NCBI RefSeq assembly: GCF_000002985.6
Contig: NC_003279.8
Span: 5,704,001 to 5,768,000, forward strand
Origin: Caenorhabditis elegans
Lineage: Eukaryota > Nematoda > Chromadorea > Rhabditida > Rhabditidae
Length of the DNA stretch: 64,000 nucleotides
Direction of reading: 5' to 3'
The translations under genes and the position numbers were made by a program. The notes under the pieces were generated by a model. It saw nothing but the letters and a program-made list of their open reading frames with translations. It was not told the DNA's origin and did not search any database. Each line of letters opens with the position of its first letter. The stretch's first letter is position 1. This document shows, piece by piece, positions 1 through 12,675 of the stretch.

Positions 1-2302
1 ATATGATGTTCCATTATGATGCGAAACTTGATAATCCATATCCACAAGGAGCAATCTGTGCTAAAGATTATCCTTCAAAGATGATTGATTATCCAAAAGA
101 TGGTTTCGAATTACTTCCATCTCGTCCTGAACTCGAACATCATGCTCATCAATCAAAAGTTCCATTTGGTATTGTACAAGAAGCTATTCATGAGAATTTG
201 GGTGGTGTTAAACTTGGACAAGTTGCTGGTTTGGCATTCAATAATGAACAACAATTACTCGTTTTCCAAAGAGCTGGAAGAGTTTGGGATGCAAGGTTTG
301 TTGGAAATCTTTGTGATCATCGTGAACTATAAGTTTTCAGTACATTCGACAACTACAATATTCTGCTCGACAAAAAACCAATCGCTGATCCAGTCATTCT
401 TGTGATCTCATACTCGGGTAATCAGACGAAATTAGAGAGAAAACTTGGAGGTGGACAATTCTACTTGCCACATGGAATATACGTTGATAAGGATGGTTTT
501 GTATACACAACTGATGTTGGATCACATACAGTAGCCAAATGGAAAATCGAAGGAAATGAGTTGAAGAATATTTGGACAAGTGGAGAACTTTTGATGCCTG
601 GATCCGATCAACACCATTACTGTAAACCAACTGGTAAGTTTTATTCAATGTTGATAATTCAATTTGCTTCTAATTATATTTCCAGGAATCACGAGAGTTG
701 AAGATCAATTGTATGTGACTGATGGATACTGTAATAGTCGAGTTGTCGTATTGGATTTGAATGGAAAACGAATTGTGAGTTATAATTAACTATTAATTTG
801 TTTTGATTTTTCACATGTCGCTTGTATGTTATCATTTAAAAATTTCAGCGTCAATTTGGCTTGCCAGGAGAAGATGCTGGACAATTTAATCTTCCACATG
901 ATATTGTTTCTGATTCTGCTGGAAGGTTACTTGTTACTGATCGAGAAAATGGACGAGTTCAACATATGACAACTCAAGGACATGTTATTGAAGAATTTAA
1001 GTCTACGTAGGTTTTTTTAAAATTTAAACGGATTAATTGCTCGATGAGCTCTTTAGTAAGAACTTTGTCAGATCACCAAACTTTGATGTAAAGTTTAATG
1101 TAAAATGCAAAAAAACTTCAGAATGTTCACAAATATCTATTCTGCTGCTAGTCACGAGGATTATGTTTTCATGGTTCCAGGAAGACCCGTAAGTTTTGAT
1201 TTTTGGAAATGTCTAAATTAAAAAACAATTTAAATATAGATTATGGGACATGAAACCGAAGGAATCGCTGTATTTGTCGGAAGATCTGGTACTGGTTTAA
1301 TTGAATATGCATTCGGTCCAACTACAAAAGGAAAAAGAGAACAAATGGGACCACAGTTTGGTCAACCGCATTGCTTGAGAGTTTGTCCGGATGGTGGACA
1401 TATCTTTGTTGGAGATATTGCGGAAGGAAAAGCACGTCTTTGGCAGTTTAAGGTAAATTTGTTAGAAATGTGTGGCTCAAAGTTTGTACACGTTAAGATA
1501 AAAATGCCTCTGAACAATAAAATAATTTTCAGATACGACATGATCAAAATTAAACTTATGATTTTACCTTGAACTTTTCAATTTTCAATATGAACCTTTT
1601 TGAAGTTTATGCTATCTTAATATTGTTTTAAAAAAATTATAATTAAAGTTATTTATGACTACAAATGACCAAATCGACTGATTTTAAATTCTAGATTTTT
1701 TAAAATTTTGCTAAACTAAATTCGAAAGAGCACAAGGATAATGTACAAAAAGTGGGGAAGAATAAACTAATTGGAAGTAAATTGCATACTTTACTAGATC
1801 ACCATACATTTTTATTTGAAAAAAACCACACACAACTTCAATTAACAAATTATAGGTTCAAAGAGAAGAGGGCATGACGATCACGTCATCATCAGTTTCA
1901 TTAGGATGGCCATCTTTGGCACAGACCGATGCAAAATACAATTCATTTTTTGCTTTAATTGCTATTGCAATCCTCGTTTTGGGAGTGTATTGTGTTAGGA
2001 GAAGATGCAGAAATCTGGAAAATGGTGGAGCTATTTTTGATAAGAGGGTGAGTGACAGGAGAAAATAAAAACAATTTCAGACTTAAGAAAAACTACATTT
2101 GAAAAATTTATAATTTAAAGTAAAAGTAAGCCTGTCATATGCCTGCCTTCTTGCCAATTTAAAATACAGAAAATAGGCGGTAGGCAGGCAAGGTGTATCC
2201 ATAAACTCTCAATGATACTAACCTATATTTTTTCAGGGCTTCAAGCCACTTCGAACAGAAGAAACTGTTGGATTTATCAGCGATGGATCAGAAAGTGATT
2301 AG
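1..2302 (+). CDS. pgal-1: Peptidyl-alpha-hydroxyglycine alpha-amidating lyase, membrane-anchored (5' end outside window)
   Basis: This enzyme cleaves peptidyl-alpha-hydroxyglycine to the amidated peptide plus glyoxylate, the second step of neuropeptide amidation, in the secretory pathway. Exons read as 1-295, 341-633, 686-774, 849-1006, 1122-1188, 1240-1452, 1856-2047 and 2237-2302. All phases agree and give about 456 visible residues. Six-bladed NHL-type beta-propeller repeats are visible, e.g. LPHGIYVDKDGFVYTTDVG, the PAL-type DQHHYCKPTG segment and LPHDIVSDSAGRLLVTDREN. The exon at 1856 encodes one transmembrane helix (FFALIAIAILVLGVYCV) followed by a basic stop-transfer RRRCR and a short acidic tail ending SDGSESD. 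No monooxygenase domain is seen, but the N terminus is cut by the window edge. The symbol is from memory of the C. elegans gene next to lim-7; the family call is firm. Confidence 0.85.
2130..2196. repeat. Short inverted CCTGCCT / AGGCAGG repeat in an intron
   Basis: GCCTGCCTTCTTGCC at the left and GGCGGTAGGCAGGCAAGG at the right form a small hairpin in the last intron of the lyase gene. Related CCTGCCT motifs occur near 19925 and at 48283-48445, so this looks like a dispersed repeat family. Confidence 0.5.
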
Positions 2303-2979
2303 CTGTGCCATAGGTTCCTATTTCAAGATTTGAACATTTAAATATAGTTTATTTTTGCTTTTATTTGTATATGTATATACTTATTTTCACTCACTTTTTC
2401 AAAAGACTGTGGGTCTGGAAAGTTCTTCCAAAACATTTTTTCATCTAGAATTTTCCAAACTCATAGTTCTTCTCATTGTTTTCTTCTGGGTACTTCTCGT
2501 GTTCTTTTTCTTCATTATCTTTAATTTCATCAAAATTTTGTTTAAGGATTATCTATTTTCGGTTTTTTACTATCACTTCAAAATCGATAATTAGAATTTT
2601 TAATAACAAGCTTTTGGAAAATAATTGAAAAATATTCATAATTGTTCTTATTCCCTGTCATAATCTAGTTTTCTGTCTATTTATGGTTGTGTTTTTGAGA
2701 TTTCTGAAATTTTCTTTGCATATCTTTTTTACCAATCTCGTCCTCTTTTCTTTTCGGTTGTGACAATCAATCTTTCCCTGATATGTCCTCTTTCAATTTT
2801 TCTGACAATCTATCTGCTTTTCTTCATTCAAAACATTATGAAAATGAAGTTATTATCTGTTTCTCCATCTGTATTTCACAAAATACAATTCAATATTGCT
2901 ACTTTTCAATTCTTTCAAAAAATATCCAACAGTTGCTACATGCGTCTTGTTGTCTAGCATCTATAGAAACTTTGCGACG
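2303..2979. other. 3' flank of the lyase gene, no gene seen
   Basis: AT-rich sequence after the lyase stop codon. A 79-codon open frame at 2355-2594 is almost all Phe/Leu/Ile/Val from pyrimidine-rich DNA and has no supporting splice or family signal. I see no further gene. Confidence 0.5.
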
Positions 2980-2983
2980 GACG

Positions 2984-3056
2984 CGTTGCTGGCCGAGTGG
3001 TTGTGCGCCCGGTCAGTGTGTTTGCTGTTGAGAGTTCAATCCCTCTGGCAATGATC
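2984..3056 (+). other. tRNA-like relic (Ser/Leu-type D arm, degenerate)
   Basis: TGGCCGAGTGG matches the eukaryotic tRNA A box of Ser/Leu type, and GAGAGTTCAATCCCTCT contains a B-box-like GTTCAATCC about 40 bases further on. CGTTGC and GCAATG could form a six-pair acceptor-like stem with one wobble. The T stem pairs only if the loop is one base too long, and no convincing anticodon arm is present. It is more likely a tRNA pseudogene or tRNA-derived element than a working tRNA. Confidence 0.4.
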
Positions 3057-4649
3057 GAATTATCATTGAGCCAATCCTTTTCTGAATTCTGTGAGGATGT
3101 AAATGATAGGTCTGAGCCAAATTTTGTTTTCTAAAAGTTTTATTTAATGCAAGTTTGTTATTGAGATTAATGGGAAGCAAATTTTCAATAAAATATATGT
3201 ACATTTTCTAGGCAAGTATATACACAACAGGACTTTTTACCAACACGCGTCATTTTTTTTAGTTAAACTAGAAATCCCGAAGAATTTGTTCAAATGCTCC
3301 ACCTTTTTTGCAATCAGCTAAAGTGGCTGTAAAGTGATTTCTCACCTGTTTGAATTAAAGTGTAAAGTAGCCGGAAAGAGATGGGTGTTGACGTGCTTTT
3401 CCGCGCTCAAGACTGATTTACAGCCTGTTCATTGTCTCTCTTACAACGTTCTGCTCACTATTTCCGCAAACATTTATCTTGTTCCCCTCTCATGTTTCTT
3501 TATTTTATTTATTCATTCAATTGACAGATAACATGTCAATCGTCACTAATTAATTGGCGTTCCCTCTCAACACAATAGGCACAAAGTTTCTCACGATGAA
3601 GGTGGAGGGCCAAGGACAAGTTGCAATGGATTACGGTAGTTACACACGTGTGCGTTGAGGCGGATTAAGAAAAGGTGTTGACAATAATCTAATTAGGTAA
3701 GAAAGATAATAATCTTATGGTTATACTGAGATGGGTGGCGATAAATTAAATATCAAAACCATGGAAAACTGCTCATCGAGCTAAATTATTGAAGTTTTTT
3801 TTACTTCCTGAAAGCTTTCCCGAAAACGTATTTTTCTATTTTTAAACGTATCAACAAATAAGTACAATATAAATCTTAAATTAAAAAAGACATCTCATAC
3901 ACAGCGCCTCAGATCGGGAGAGAAGAGCTAAAAAAGTGGTTTTGGCGCGGGAGCGCGTTTGCTGCAGACGTCGCACGAATTGGAATTAATGTATAGCAAA
4001 ACAGTAAAATATCGCGTTTTTGCTGGATTTTAGGGATTTTGAAGCATTTTTCAACATGCGGGACCGCCCAGAGACTGTTTGCGATGCGATTTACTTCCTT
4101 TTAACATAAATTTTTCCCCAAATAAGCTCGAAATGAGCTCTGAATTTCGGCGAATCTGAAAATTTTTTTGACCAAAAACAGAATTTTGCAAATAAAAATT
4201 GATTTTAGAGCAATTTAAGGCATAAATGTTTAATTTTAGAATTTTTATTATTAGTTTGAATCTTTTTAAAGAGTTTTAGTCATTAATTTGACTGATAACA
4301 CAGAAAAATGATTTTTCTTTACAACGAAATCGATAAAAAAGTAAAGCAACATTTATCAAGGGAAATCTTGCAAAACTGGTTAAAAAACTTTTATGAAATC
4401 AAAGATTTCACTAGAATAAAGCTACAAATCAATCAAAATCACTAAAAATACAAATAGTTCTGATCAAATTTCAATGTTCCAATCTACCAGTGGATCTATG
4501 CCACGCCAAATTTCTTATGTAAGTGTTGCTCTCCAATTTTCCTTAAAAATGGCTCAAATACTCACATAAATGATCAAATTAACATTTTTTACAAGTTTCG
4601 TGTTATATTTTCTTTTCCTTAATAAGGAACCATCAGGTTCTTCCTACCC
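3057..4649. other. Intergenic, no gene seen
   Basis: No supported coding or RNA gene. The stretch holds several denser GC patches (3590-3660, 3900-3975, 4050-4090) within AT-rich DNA. The patch near 3900-3975 (GCGCGGGAGCGCG) has the look of dispersed repeat sequence. Regulatory elements of lim-7 could lie here, but nothing in the sequence proves it. Confidence 0.4.
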
Positions 4650-4996
4650 TCTACGGCTCTAGATACCTCAACTTCGACAACTCCTATCTACTCGGAGAGG
4701 TGGGATACCAAAAAGTGAACAACTGAGAACTTGTAGAGCACATCAAAAACTATGATATTCAATTTAACCTACGTTTTTATCTTTCAAGATGGGGGAGTTA
4801 GACGTACATTTGTATTGCATACTTTTTGTTATTCTACTGGACGCTCTAACTCCCTCATCTTAAGAGATAAACACATGATTTTAATTAATTAGTATAGTTT
4901 TTGATATGTTCTACAATTTCTTAGTTAATCACTTTTTGATATCTTGCCTCTCTGAGGAGATAGGAGTTGTCGAAGTTACAGTATCTATAGCTATGC
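4650..4996. repeat. Palindromic MITE-like element, about 350 bp
   Basis: The left arm beginning TAGATACCTCAACTTCGACA pairs with a right arm ending TGTCGAAGTTACAGTATCTA. Pairing continues inward through AGTGAACAACTGAGAA / TTCTTAGTTAATCACT and ATCAAAAACTAT / ATAGTTTTTGAT. It ends at an inner hairpin AAGATGGGGGAGTTAGA / TCTAACTCCCTCATCTT around 4789-4862. Nearly the whole element is self-complementary and there is no coding capacity. This fits a non-autonomous DNA transposon relic; no target duplication was established. Confidence 0.75.
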
Positions 4997-7900
4997 GCAT
5001 ATGAAGAATCATATGGATTCTCATCATGCTATACTACTTATCATCTGCTTTTTGTGGGAAACAATGATTCAAAAATGTTTTTTCAAATGATAAAACAAGT
5101 TTTGATTTGATCTGAACATTTAGTGTTGGTTTAGTGAAGATCAGCTGCCAACTAAACAGTTTCCGTTGATGTGGGCGTTTTTGAACAATTTCAAGACGTG
5201 AAACCGTGTTATTTCTATCAAGCTGACGTTTAAAAATTGGAATCAAACATATTAATGCTTGAAAAAATTTGTTTCGCGTAGAAATTTTGTCATAGAGTTA
5301 ACTTGTTCTAGTCGGTTCGAAAATTAATGAAAAAGCAACCAAATCTTGAATTTGTTCAATAAAATGTTTTTTAACACTTTTTTAAAGCAATAATAATCCC
5401 AATATTTAATTATTTTTTCCAAATTTCATCTTGAAAACTCGAATAATCGCGAAATTTCGTCTGAAACTCATTTAATACCGTAAAAGTGTGCAAGCGCGCT
5501 CCGTTGGACTTTCCAATTCTCGATTTTCCTAACTCTTCCGATTTGAGGCGCATAGAAAATCATATAGAAATCATATAGAAAATCAGTGAAAAATTTTAAA
5601 CTGTTTTTGAAAAAAAAATTAACGAATTTTTGAAAAGTTAGTTTTCAGAGCAATTGCAACAAATAAAAGTTGAAACCCTTGCTTTAAAAATGCTGGGAAA
5701 AAAATTCTTTAAACTGAATCGACAGATATTTTAAGGTTTCACTAAAAATGGTTTTCAGCTGCATTGCTTCATATACAGTAGTTTTTTAAAAATTAGTCTT
5801 GCTCTTTCTACTAATCTTGCAGCCCTTCAACCTTTGCAACTCATACAAATTTTTGGTTTTTTTAGTGCCAAAACTCAAAAAAAGTCTTGCAGTCCCTATT
5901 GAATGATGCGTTTCCATTTAAGTTGCCATCAAAATCGTAAATTAAAAATACCAAAATTCAAAGTTGACAACTTTTCTGATCAGTTTAGAGATTAATTTTT
6001 AATAATTAAAATGCGTTAAATTTAATTATTAAATTCTTGAAAATATAATATAAAGTTGAAATATCCAATACTTTTCCCTTCGCTTCTTTCTAATGTGTAA
6101 TTAACACCCAAAAATTGCGCGAATGTTTATATGACTACTCAATATACAGTGTGTTTATCTTTTGGCTCTTCCTCGGAACGTCGTTTCCTTATTTCCTTCT
6201 TGACATGGTAATAGCTGATTCCAAGTCGACACATTGGCATCTGTTGAGTAAATGTTTAGAATGAGTAGTGAGACGAGTAACCATGCAAAGACACAATAAA
6301 CATGCAATTTACTGATTATTACACTTATTCTGCTTCTATGATTCAGGGTAATTATAGACGGTATTGTTGGAAGTTTACTTTGATGTTAACTTGCTGGGAA
6401 TATGCTTTCCGATGACAAATGGAACATTTTTATTTTCACTAGCCTAAAACGAAAATAAGTTGCCTATTTCATAGAGATGTTATAGTCAACAAAAATGATT
6501 AACTAGTATTTATAAAGTTATTTTTTTCCAATTCCATATCCTACCAGATTATCATTTTCTCCACAACTCTGTAAAACTTAAGCTTGATGTACAGTAATCC
6601 TCCTAAAATAACAAGGTGTTATATTTGTTCAGAACTACATTGAAAGGTCTTGACCACACGCACACATGCAAATGTTAGTCCATTAAACCGGATGAACTAA
6701 GAGGATTATTCTACAGGAGGGAATAAGGAATATTGAGAAGCACACAGGTGGCACTAATACTAATCAATGTTTGGCAATACTTTTTGTTTCTTTTTTCTGG
6801 GAATTTCGAATGTTTGTAAACTAAATGATAATAGAACAGTTATCAAACTTGAAAATAAAAGTGACTATTTCTGTTGAATAAAGTTCGGGGCGCCTACACC
6901 TCCAATCCATATGCGCTTGCCTCACCTACTGCATGTACCTACTGCTCAATTACACGTCAAATTAGTTTCCTTTCTGAAATGAATTTTAAAAGATTGGAAG
7001 AAGAATATATTAAACGGAGATCGGTGAATTTACGTAAATAATTATTTTTAATTAAGAAAAAGTGGTGGGTACGTTTTATCAAAGTTTATAAGAGAGAACT
7101 TTTAGTTGAATTTACACCGTATGAGTTTGAGAACACATCCTCCCAGATATTTATTCACAACTCTGAACATTGTAAACATAAATAAACTTATTTACTCTCA
7201 TTTTGACGCTCTCTTACTATGTTGGATTTATAACGAAACATCCGGTGACCGAAAAGAGGATGATAGAGGGAGGAGGATGATCTCCACATAAACATCCGTC
7301 ATTTTATCGATTTTCCTTTTTATTCTAAAAATGAATCTGTCTCATCATGTTATTGACTGAAAAAGAGCAATATCTTGTGCATAAGCCAAAAAATCCGATT
7401 ACTCATGGATTACCTGTTACCTCGTCTTGGCTCCATCTTCTCCATCATTCAGAATTTTTTCTATTTTTTCTTAATGTTCCTTACTGCTTACATTTCTTTT
7501 TCTAAATTTTCATTGACGCTGTAGTTTCATTTAATTACTAGACCCAATGTCGTAGCAAATTTTGAAAAACCTGGGATTCAAACAAAAACAAGACACAAAA
7601 TACCAGAAGAACAGAAACCTTCGACTTTTCATCCCTAGATTAACAGTCGCTGAATTTCCCCAAGGTTTACTTTTCTGGATACTGGGATGTGTAATTAAAC
7701 AACGTAAAGCTTCGATTTTCGGTGGCAGGACACACAGAATAATAAAATCTGTGAAATGCTCCATCCAATTTTCTTGAGTGGTTCGGAACTAGTGAAGTGA
7801 GACATTTAGAGTTAGGCAATAAACTGTTTTATTGGAACTCGGGAACCTAAAAAAATCTTGCTACTTTCTGAAAAGTTCGAATTAAAGGTGCTGTCTTAAA

Positions 7901-10900
7901 ATACTAAAAATAGTCTGAGATTCTGAAAAACCACAAAGAAGAAGGAAAATCGAGCAAGAATAAACAACACATCTTAATATTGAGTTTCGAATTTTCTAGG
8001 CTATTTGACTCTAGCAGTAAATGTGATCACAAACTTATAAAAAATAAGTGAAATCTTCCCGACACAGGATCTATTTTTAAGTCAATCTTTTCATCGTATT
8101 TCTCTCCCCCGTTTCTTTAAAGATGACGTCACAGGGTCAAACATGTGATATTGACAATTTTCAAGAAGAAACAGTGGGAAAATCATATAGTAATCATACA
8201 AGCTTAACGTCATGCTCACTGATTTCATAGTGATCCCCATAAAACTAGAAAATGCATTTATTGGGTACTGTTCGCACTGTTAGTGTTTTCTTTTAATTTT
8301 TCATCCCACATAAAAATTCCTATTTTTAAAAATCTTCAAAAACTTCAAAAAGACGTCAGAATTTTTGGTAAAAAATGGGTAAATACGTTTTCCGACGATT
8401 ACGTCCAAAGTTTGCCCAAAAGCCTTATATATTCCTGTATTTTGTGTGGAATTCAAAATTTCAAACTCACATTTTATTGCTTAAATTAAAGTTAAACATA
8501 ATTAAAAGTTTTCAAGTGTACTTTGCTGGCGTGCGGCAACTGTTGGCCGCCTGGAAGGTCCTAGGTAGGCAAGAATTTTTTTTGTTAATGTTATAACAAT
8601 TAGACTCCTAAAATCTCACCACTGGTCCCGATTACCGTAATCAATTTGACCAAAAAACCGACTGTTTGTTCTAAATTTGGAATCTCTGTTCTGTTTTTTT
8701 TTTGCTCGGATGTGAGGGTGGGATGTCTGAATGAGTCTGATGCTCCATGTAAACACAGAAGAATGCACATGCATACATGTGTAATGCAGATACGTTCTTC
8801 TCTTCCCAAACATGGCCCCTCCCAATTCTTTATGCCAAAAGCACAGCTCCCAAATGAAATGGGAGATGTTTTGGGGCGGGACCGTCTCGATTTTCACAAA
8901 CCGAAGGAAGCCTCTCCCTCATCTCACCCGCCGAAATATTGGGCGACCTAAAAAACTGCAAGTTAACTTTATTGAATTAGTGATTTCAACGTTTGATTTT
9001 GTAAAAAGTCATCGAACTTTTATAAGTGGTTTATTGATTTTCTTTAGATCTTCTGATTGGATTTTTGTAGTAAGATTCTAGACCCTTTCAATAAAATTCG
9101 AGATTTCTTTATTTTTTGTAAAAAAATGTTAGAATCCCATTAAAAGGAATCTCCTTATTTTTTCATGATTCAGTTTCAAAATTTAAAAAATCAAACATAA
9201 AATTTTCAGAACTTTCCATATGAAACTTCGTGAGCCAAACACACACCTTCTTTCGAAATGCTTTTAATGAGCAATGCAACTCATTTATTTTCATTACCAG
9301 GTAAGCATTTGATTTGGTTCGATGAACATTGTGAATTGCCGTATTGCATGGAATATTTCTTTTGTTTTCAGTAAGTTAATGTGCATTTTGTTGGAAAAAT
9401 TGTAAATTGTATAATTTTTGAATCTAATTTTTTCTAAAAGGCCTGTAAACCCTCCTCATAGTTGTGATTTGTTATTTGTATCAACCATATTTCAAACCTT
9501 CAAAACATGATCACAACTCAAGAAAATCCACCTTCTTGGCATTTTGTTTTCACAACTTATTAGTTTGTATGCTATTCACATGAAATTGAATGAATAGATT
9601 TCATTGTCAAACGTGAAGATTACCCGGAAAAAAGATTAAAAATCAAAAAGTGAGAAACAGATAATGAGGTTGGCTGATCCCTCTCCGTCAAGGATTAAGA
9701 AATCAGTTGTACTTCGTGGCCACCCCCTGATTTCTTTTCACATTTTATGAGCTCATCATACTACAATTCAAGCTACTTTTTTCCTTTAAGAATTTCCTTC
9801 GACCGTTTTTACCCAACTGAAATTATTGAATATAACTGTTGAACGATTACATAAGTTTTTCTGTTTATTTCAAGCGCTCACCAGTTTTCAAAAATAAAAG
9901 TTGCATGACTTCATTATTTTCAAATTTTGGCGCAGAAAACAGTTTAAAAAATCTCTAATTTTCAATTCAAATCACACTAAAAACGTTTTGTTTTCTTTAA
10001 TACATTTTCCATAATATTATTTAGTTGAACTTAAACACGTTCCTTACAGTTTGTATGAATGCACACTCACACCTCGACACTGAAATATATCATATTGTTT
10101 CCCCATCTGTCAGGTGTCTAGAATTCCAAAATACTTGGATGTATCCCACTGAGAATATTGTGTAGATGTTTGAAGTGTTAACAGGAGGCTAACATCAAAA
10201 TGTCATTGATATGTTCAGATTTAGAACAATCATGGGAACGAAATTGAGAAACTTATATAGCTAAAATGACGAAATATCATAGAAATTTTTTTCGAAAATT
10301 GTTTTAAATTCTTTAATTTCAATCAAAAAGTGGCAATTATTCAGTTTTCATAGTTTTGGAAGTCGATCAAAAAAGTTTCTTCACGAGTTTTATTTCTTGA
10401 TTTCATTTATCTGTTTGTATTTGAATATTGAAGGCTTTCAAACCTGCAGCAATGCTTCCGAAAACCTCCGAGTTTTTCGAATTTTTTATAACTTGCCAAA
10501 ACTTTGACTGAAAATTGTGAAAAATATGAAACCTTTTAGATGTAGACATTAAGTTTTTTTTACCATTTTAAATGCATTTTGACAAAATCGTCACAGGCGC
10601 TACTAAACCTTTAATTAAGATCAACTCCCTATCCATCGAGAAAACTCGAAAACCTTCTCGAGTCTGCCACGTGTCTTCTAATTCCTACCCGATGTGCTCA
10701 CTTCCTGTCGGGACCTTTTGAGTTGTAAAATAGTGAGAGAGAAGATGACCACGCGTAGAATCAATATTTAGGTGAGACTGTGCGTGATCTGAACAGGAAA
10801 TCATTGACTTTTGGAGAATAACGTTTTTTTCTTCAATATGCATATATCTTTTTTGTAAGTCATAGTTATCGGTTTTCTCTTTTTTTTTTAGCGAAAATTG

Positions 10901-12420
10901 ATTTCTAGCTTTTCTCGAAGTGTTCAAAAAACTGCAAAACTTACTTTCGTACAAAATGTAGAAATTTTCGAGATTAAAAAATTTAAATTACAAAATTTTG
11001 TATTTCGGTCTTTCTATTTCTTCGTGTTTTGGAAAAATATTTTTTTAAATGGAATACGATAAACTATGAAATATAACTTGTAAAGTTTGTTTTCTCTTAC
11101 ACCACAATAGTTGAAAAATGGCTGTAAATTTTTCACATTTCTCCCCGGTTCTAAAAATTTTCCAATATTCTGGATTAATCCAGCATCCATTTAATCATCT
11201 TATCTTTCAAATCCTTATCAATCGATGGAATCTACAGTATCCTCGAATACTTGTCCGTTATCACCTTCTCTCGCATGCATGTTCATCTTTTCATTCGTTA
11301 TTTCACACCTTTTGAGGTATACAGGAAGTGGGGGAATCAGTTAAAACATACATATGTCCACGTGTCGGCTAATTTAAGAGTGCAACTCTATAGAAACTGC
11401 AAATTCACTTTTCGTACAATTTTTTTGACTAAAAGAATGAAGAGTTTGCAATACTAACGAAGAAGTGCAATACTATTAGGGACGCAAGACTAATTGGGAC
11501 TTCAAGTCTATATTTCAATCGATATGAACTCTAAGAGAGACTCAAAAATAAAATAAAATAAAACATATTTCTAGTTTCTAGATAGTTTTCAATAAGGAAA
11601 ATATGGCGTCCACCAGCCAAAGGAAGAATGAGGGTCAGGTTGAATCCGGATAAGAAGATATTTCCAGGGATAATCTTGTTGAATTCTCATGTTTTCTGAT
11701 TTCAATTTTTTTTCTCAATTTTTTAAAATATTCATCAATGAACATAATACTTTAAACCTCTGAGAGAACCAGTCAGTTTCTGATTTAAATATCAGAAAAA
11801 TGATTGTGTTAAAGATCGAAGCAAACATACCACATTTTTTCAGTATTGCAGCCATTTTTTGGAAAAGTTACATGAATAATTTATAGACTCTGAAGATGTT
11901 CTACACTTTGTGAGTTTATTGTCTTAAACTGTAGTACGCGGAGATATTAGTATGGAAGCTAAAGGAAACTAGAAAAACATTTGAAAATGTACGAGAAAAT
12001 TTGACTAAAATATAGGATGGATTTTGAACTCTAAAATCTAGGGTTATGAAATTTAAACGTCCTAAGCGATTTGTAATTTAATTTTGAAACTTTAATTGTG
12101 AAACTAAAGTGAGGTCAAATTTCTCACATTACTTTCCTTAATTCTTAATTTTTTCAGGAGCAGACAATTTTGTTCAAAAATTTCGAAATTTTCTAAATGT
12201 TTAAATATAATTTTTTGCTCATTACTTCAATCTTGATGAGTAATTTCATAGAATATATTTTGCCAGTAACATTTAACTGTCTCAAAAATTTTTTTGGCAT
12301 TTGAAATGTCATTTTTTAAACTTTTTCATGATCCAAATAGTTCACACAAAACTGCTTTAATCCAATTAATTACAAATAAAAGAAATATAGGTTACCATAT
12401 CCACAAAATCAGGATGTTCA
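4997..12420. promoter_or_regulatory. Long intergenic region upstream of lim-7 (presumed distal regulatory DNA)
   Basis: About 7.4 kb with no supported gene on either strand; all open frames are short, overlapping and without splice or family support. The only oriented gene that could use it is lim-7 downstream. lim-7 is known to have a tissue-restricted (gonadal sheath and neuronal) promoter in C. elegans, so a long control region is expected. I cannot point to individual binding sites with confidence. Confidence 0.4.
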
Positions 12421-12675
12421 CACTCTTATTCTATCACTTGGGTGTTCACATCCGGCTGGTTTTCTTCTCACTTCTTTCGTTCTCCTCACTTAGTAGGTGG
12501 AGTCTACCAACCAGTCGCTCGTCGTCCGCCCGCTCAATGACTCCGCCCACTTTCTTGTCTCTCCGTGGGTCCCAGGGCTCTCGGTTCTCTTTTCGTTTGT
12601 GACACTTCCAACTGTCCTATCTGTGTTTGTGTGTATCTAGTAATCAATCACAAACTTCTATATCTGTTCAACGGC
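12421..12675 (+). promoter_or_regulatory. Proximal promoter and 5' leader of lim-7
   Basis: Immediately before the lim-7 start the base composition changes to a pyrimidine- and GC-rich block (12460-12610, including CCGCCCGCTC and CTCCGCCCAC) unlike the AT-rich surroundings. This is typical of a worm core promoter or 5' untranslated region. There is no obvious TATA box and no clear trans-splice acceptor at the ATG. Confidence 0.45.

Noticed and set aside
2355-2594. 79-codon Phe/Leu-rich frame resembling a membrane protein
   Set aside because: Pyrimidine-rich 3' flank gives Phe/Leu/Val codons by chance; no gene signals.
8616-9081. Overlapping frames of 70-100 codons on both strands upstream of lim-7
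   Set aside because: Several frames are open at once in a locally GC-richer patch, none has codon-like composition or splice support.
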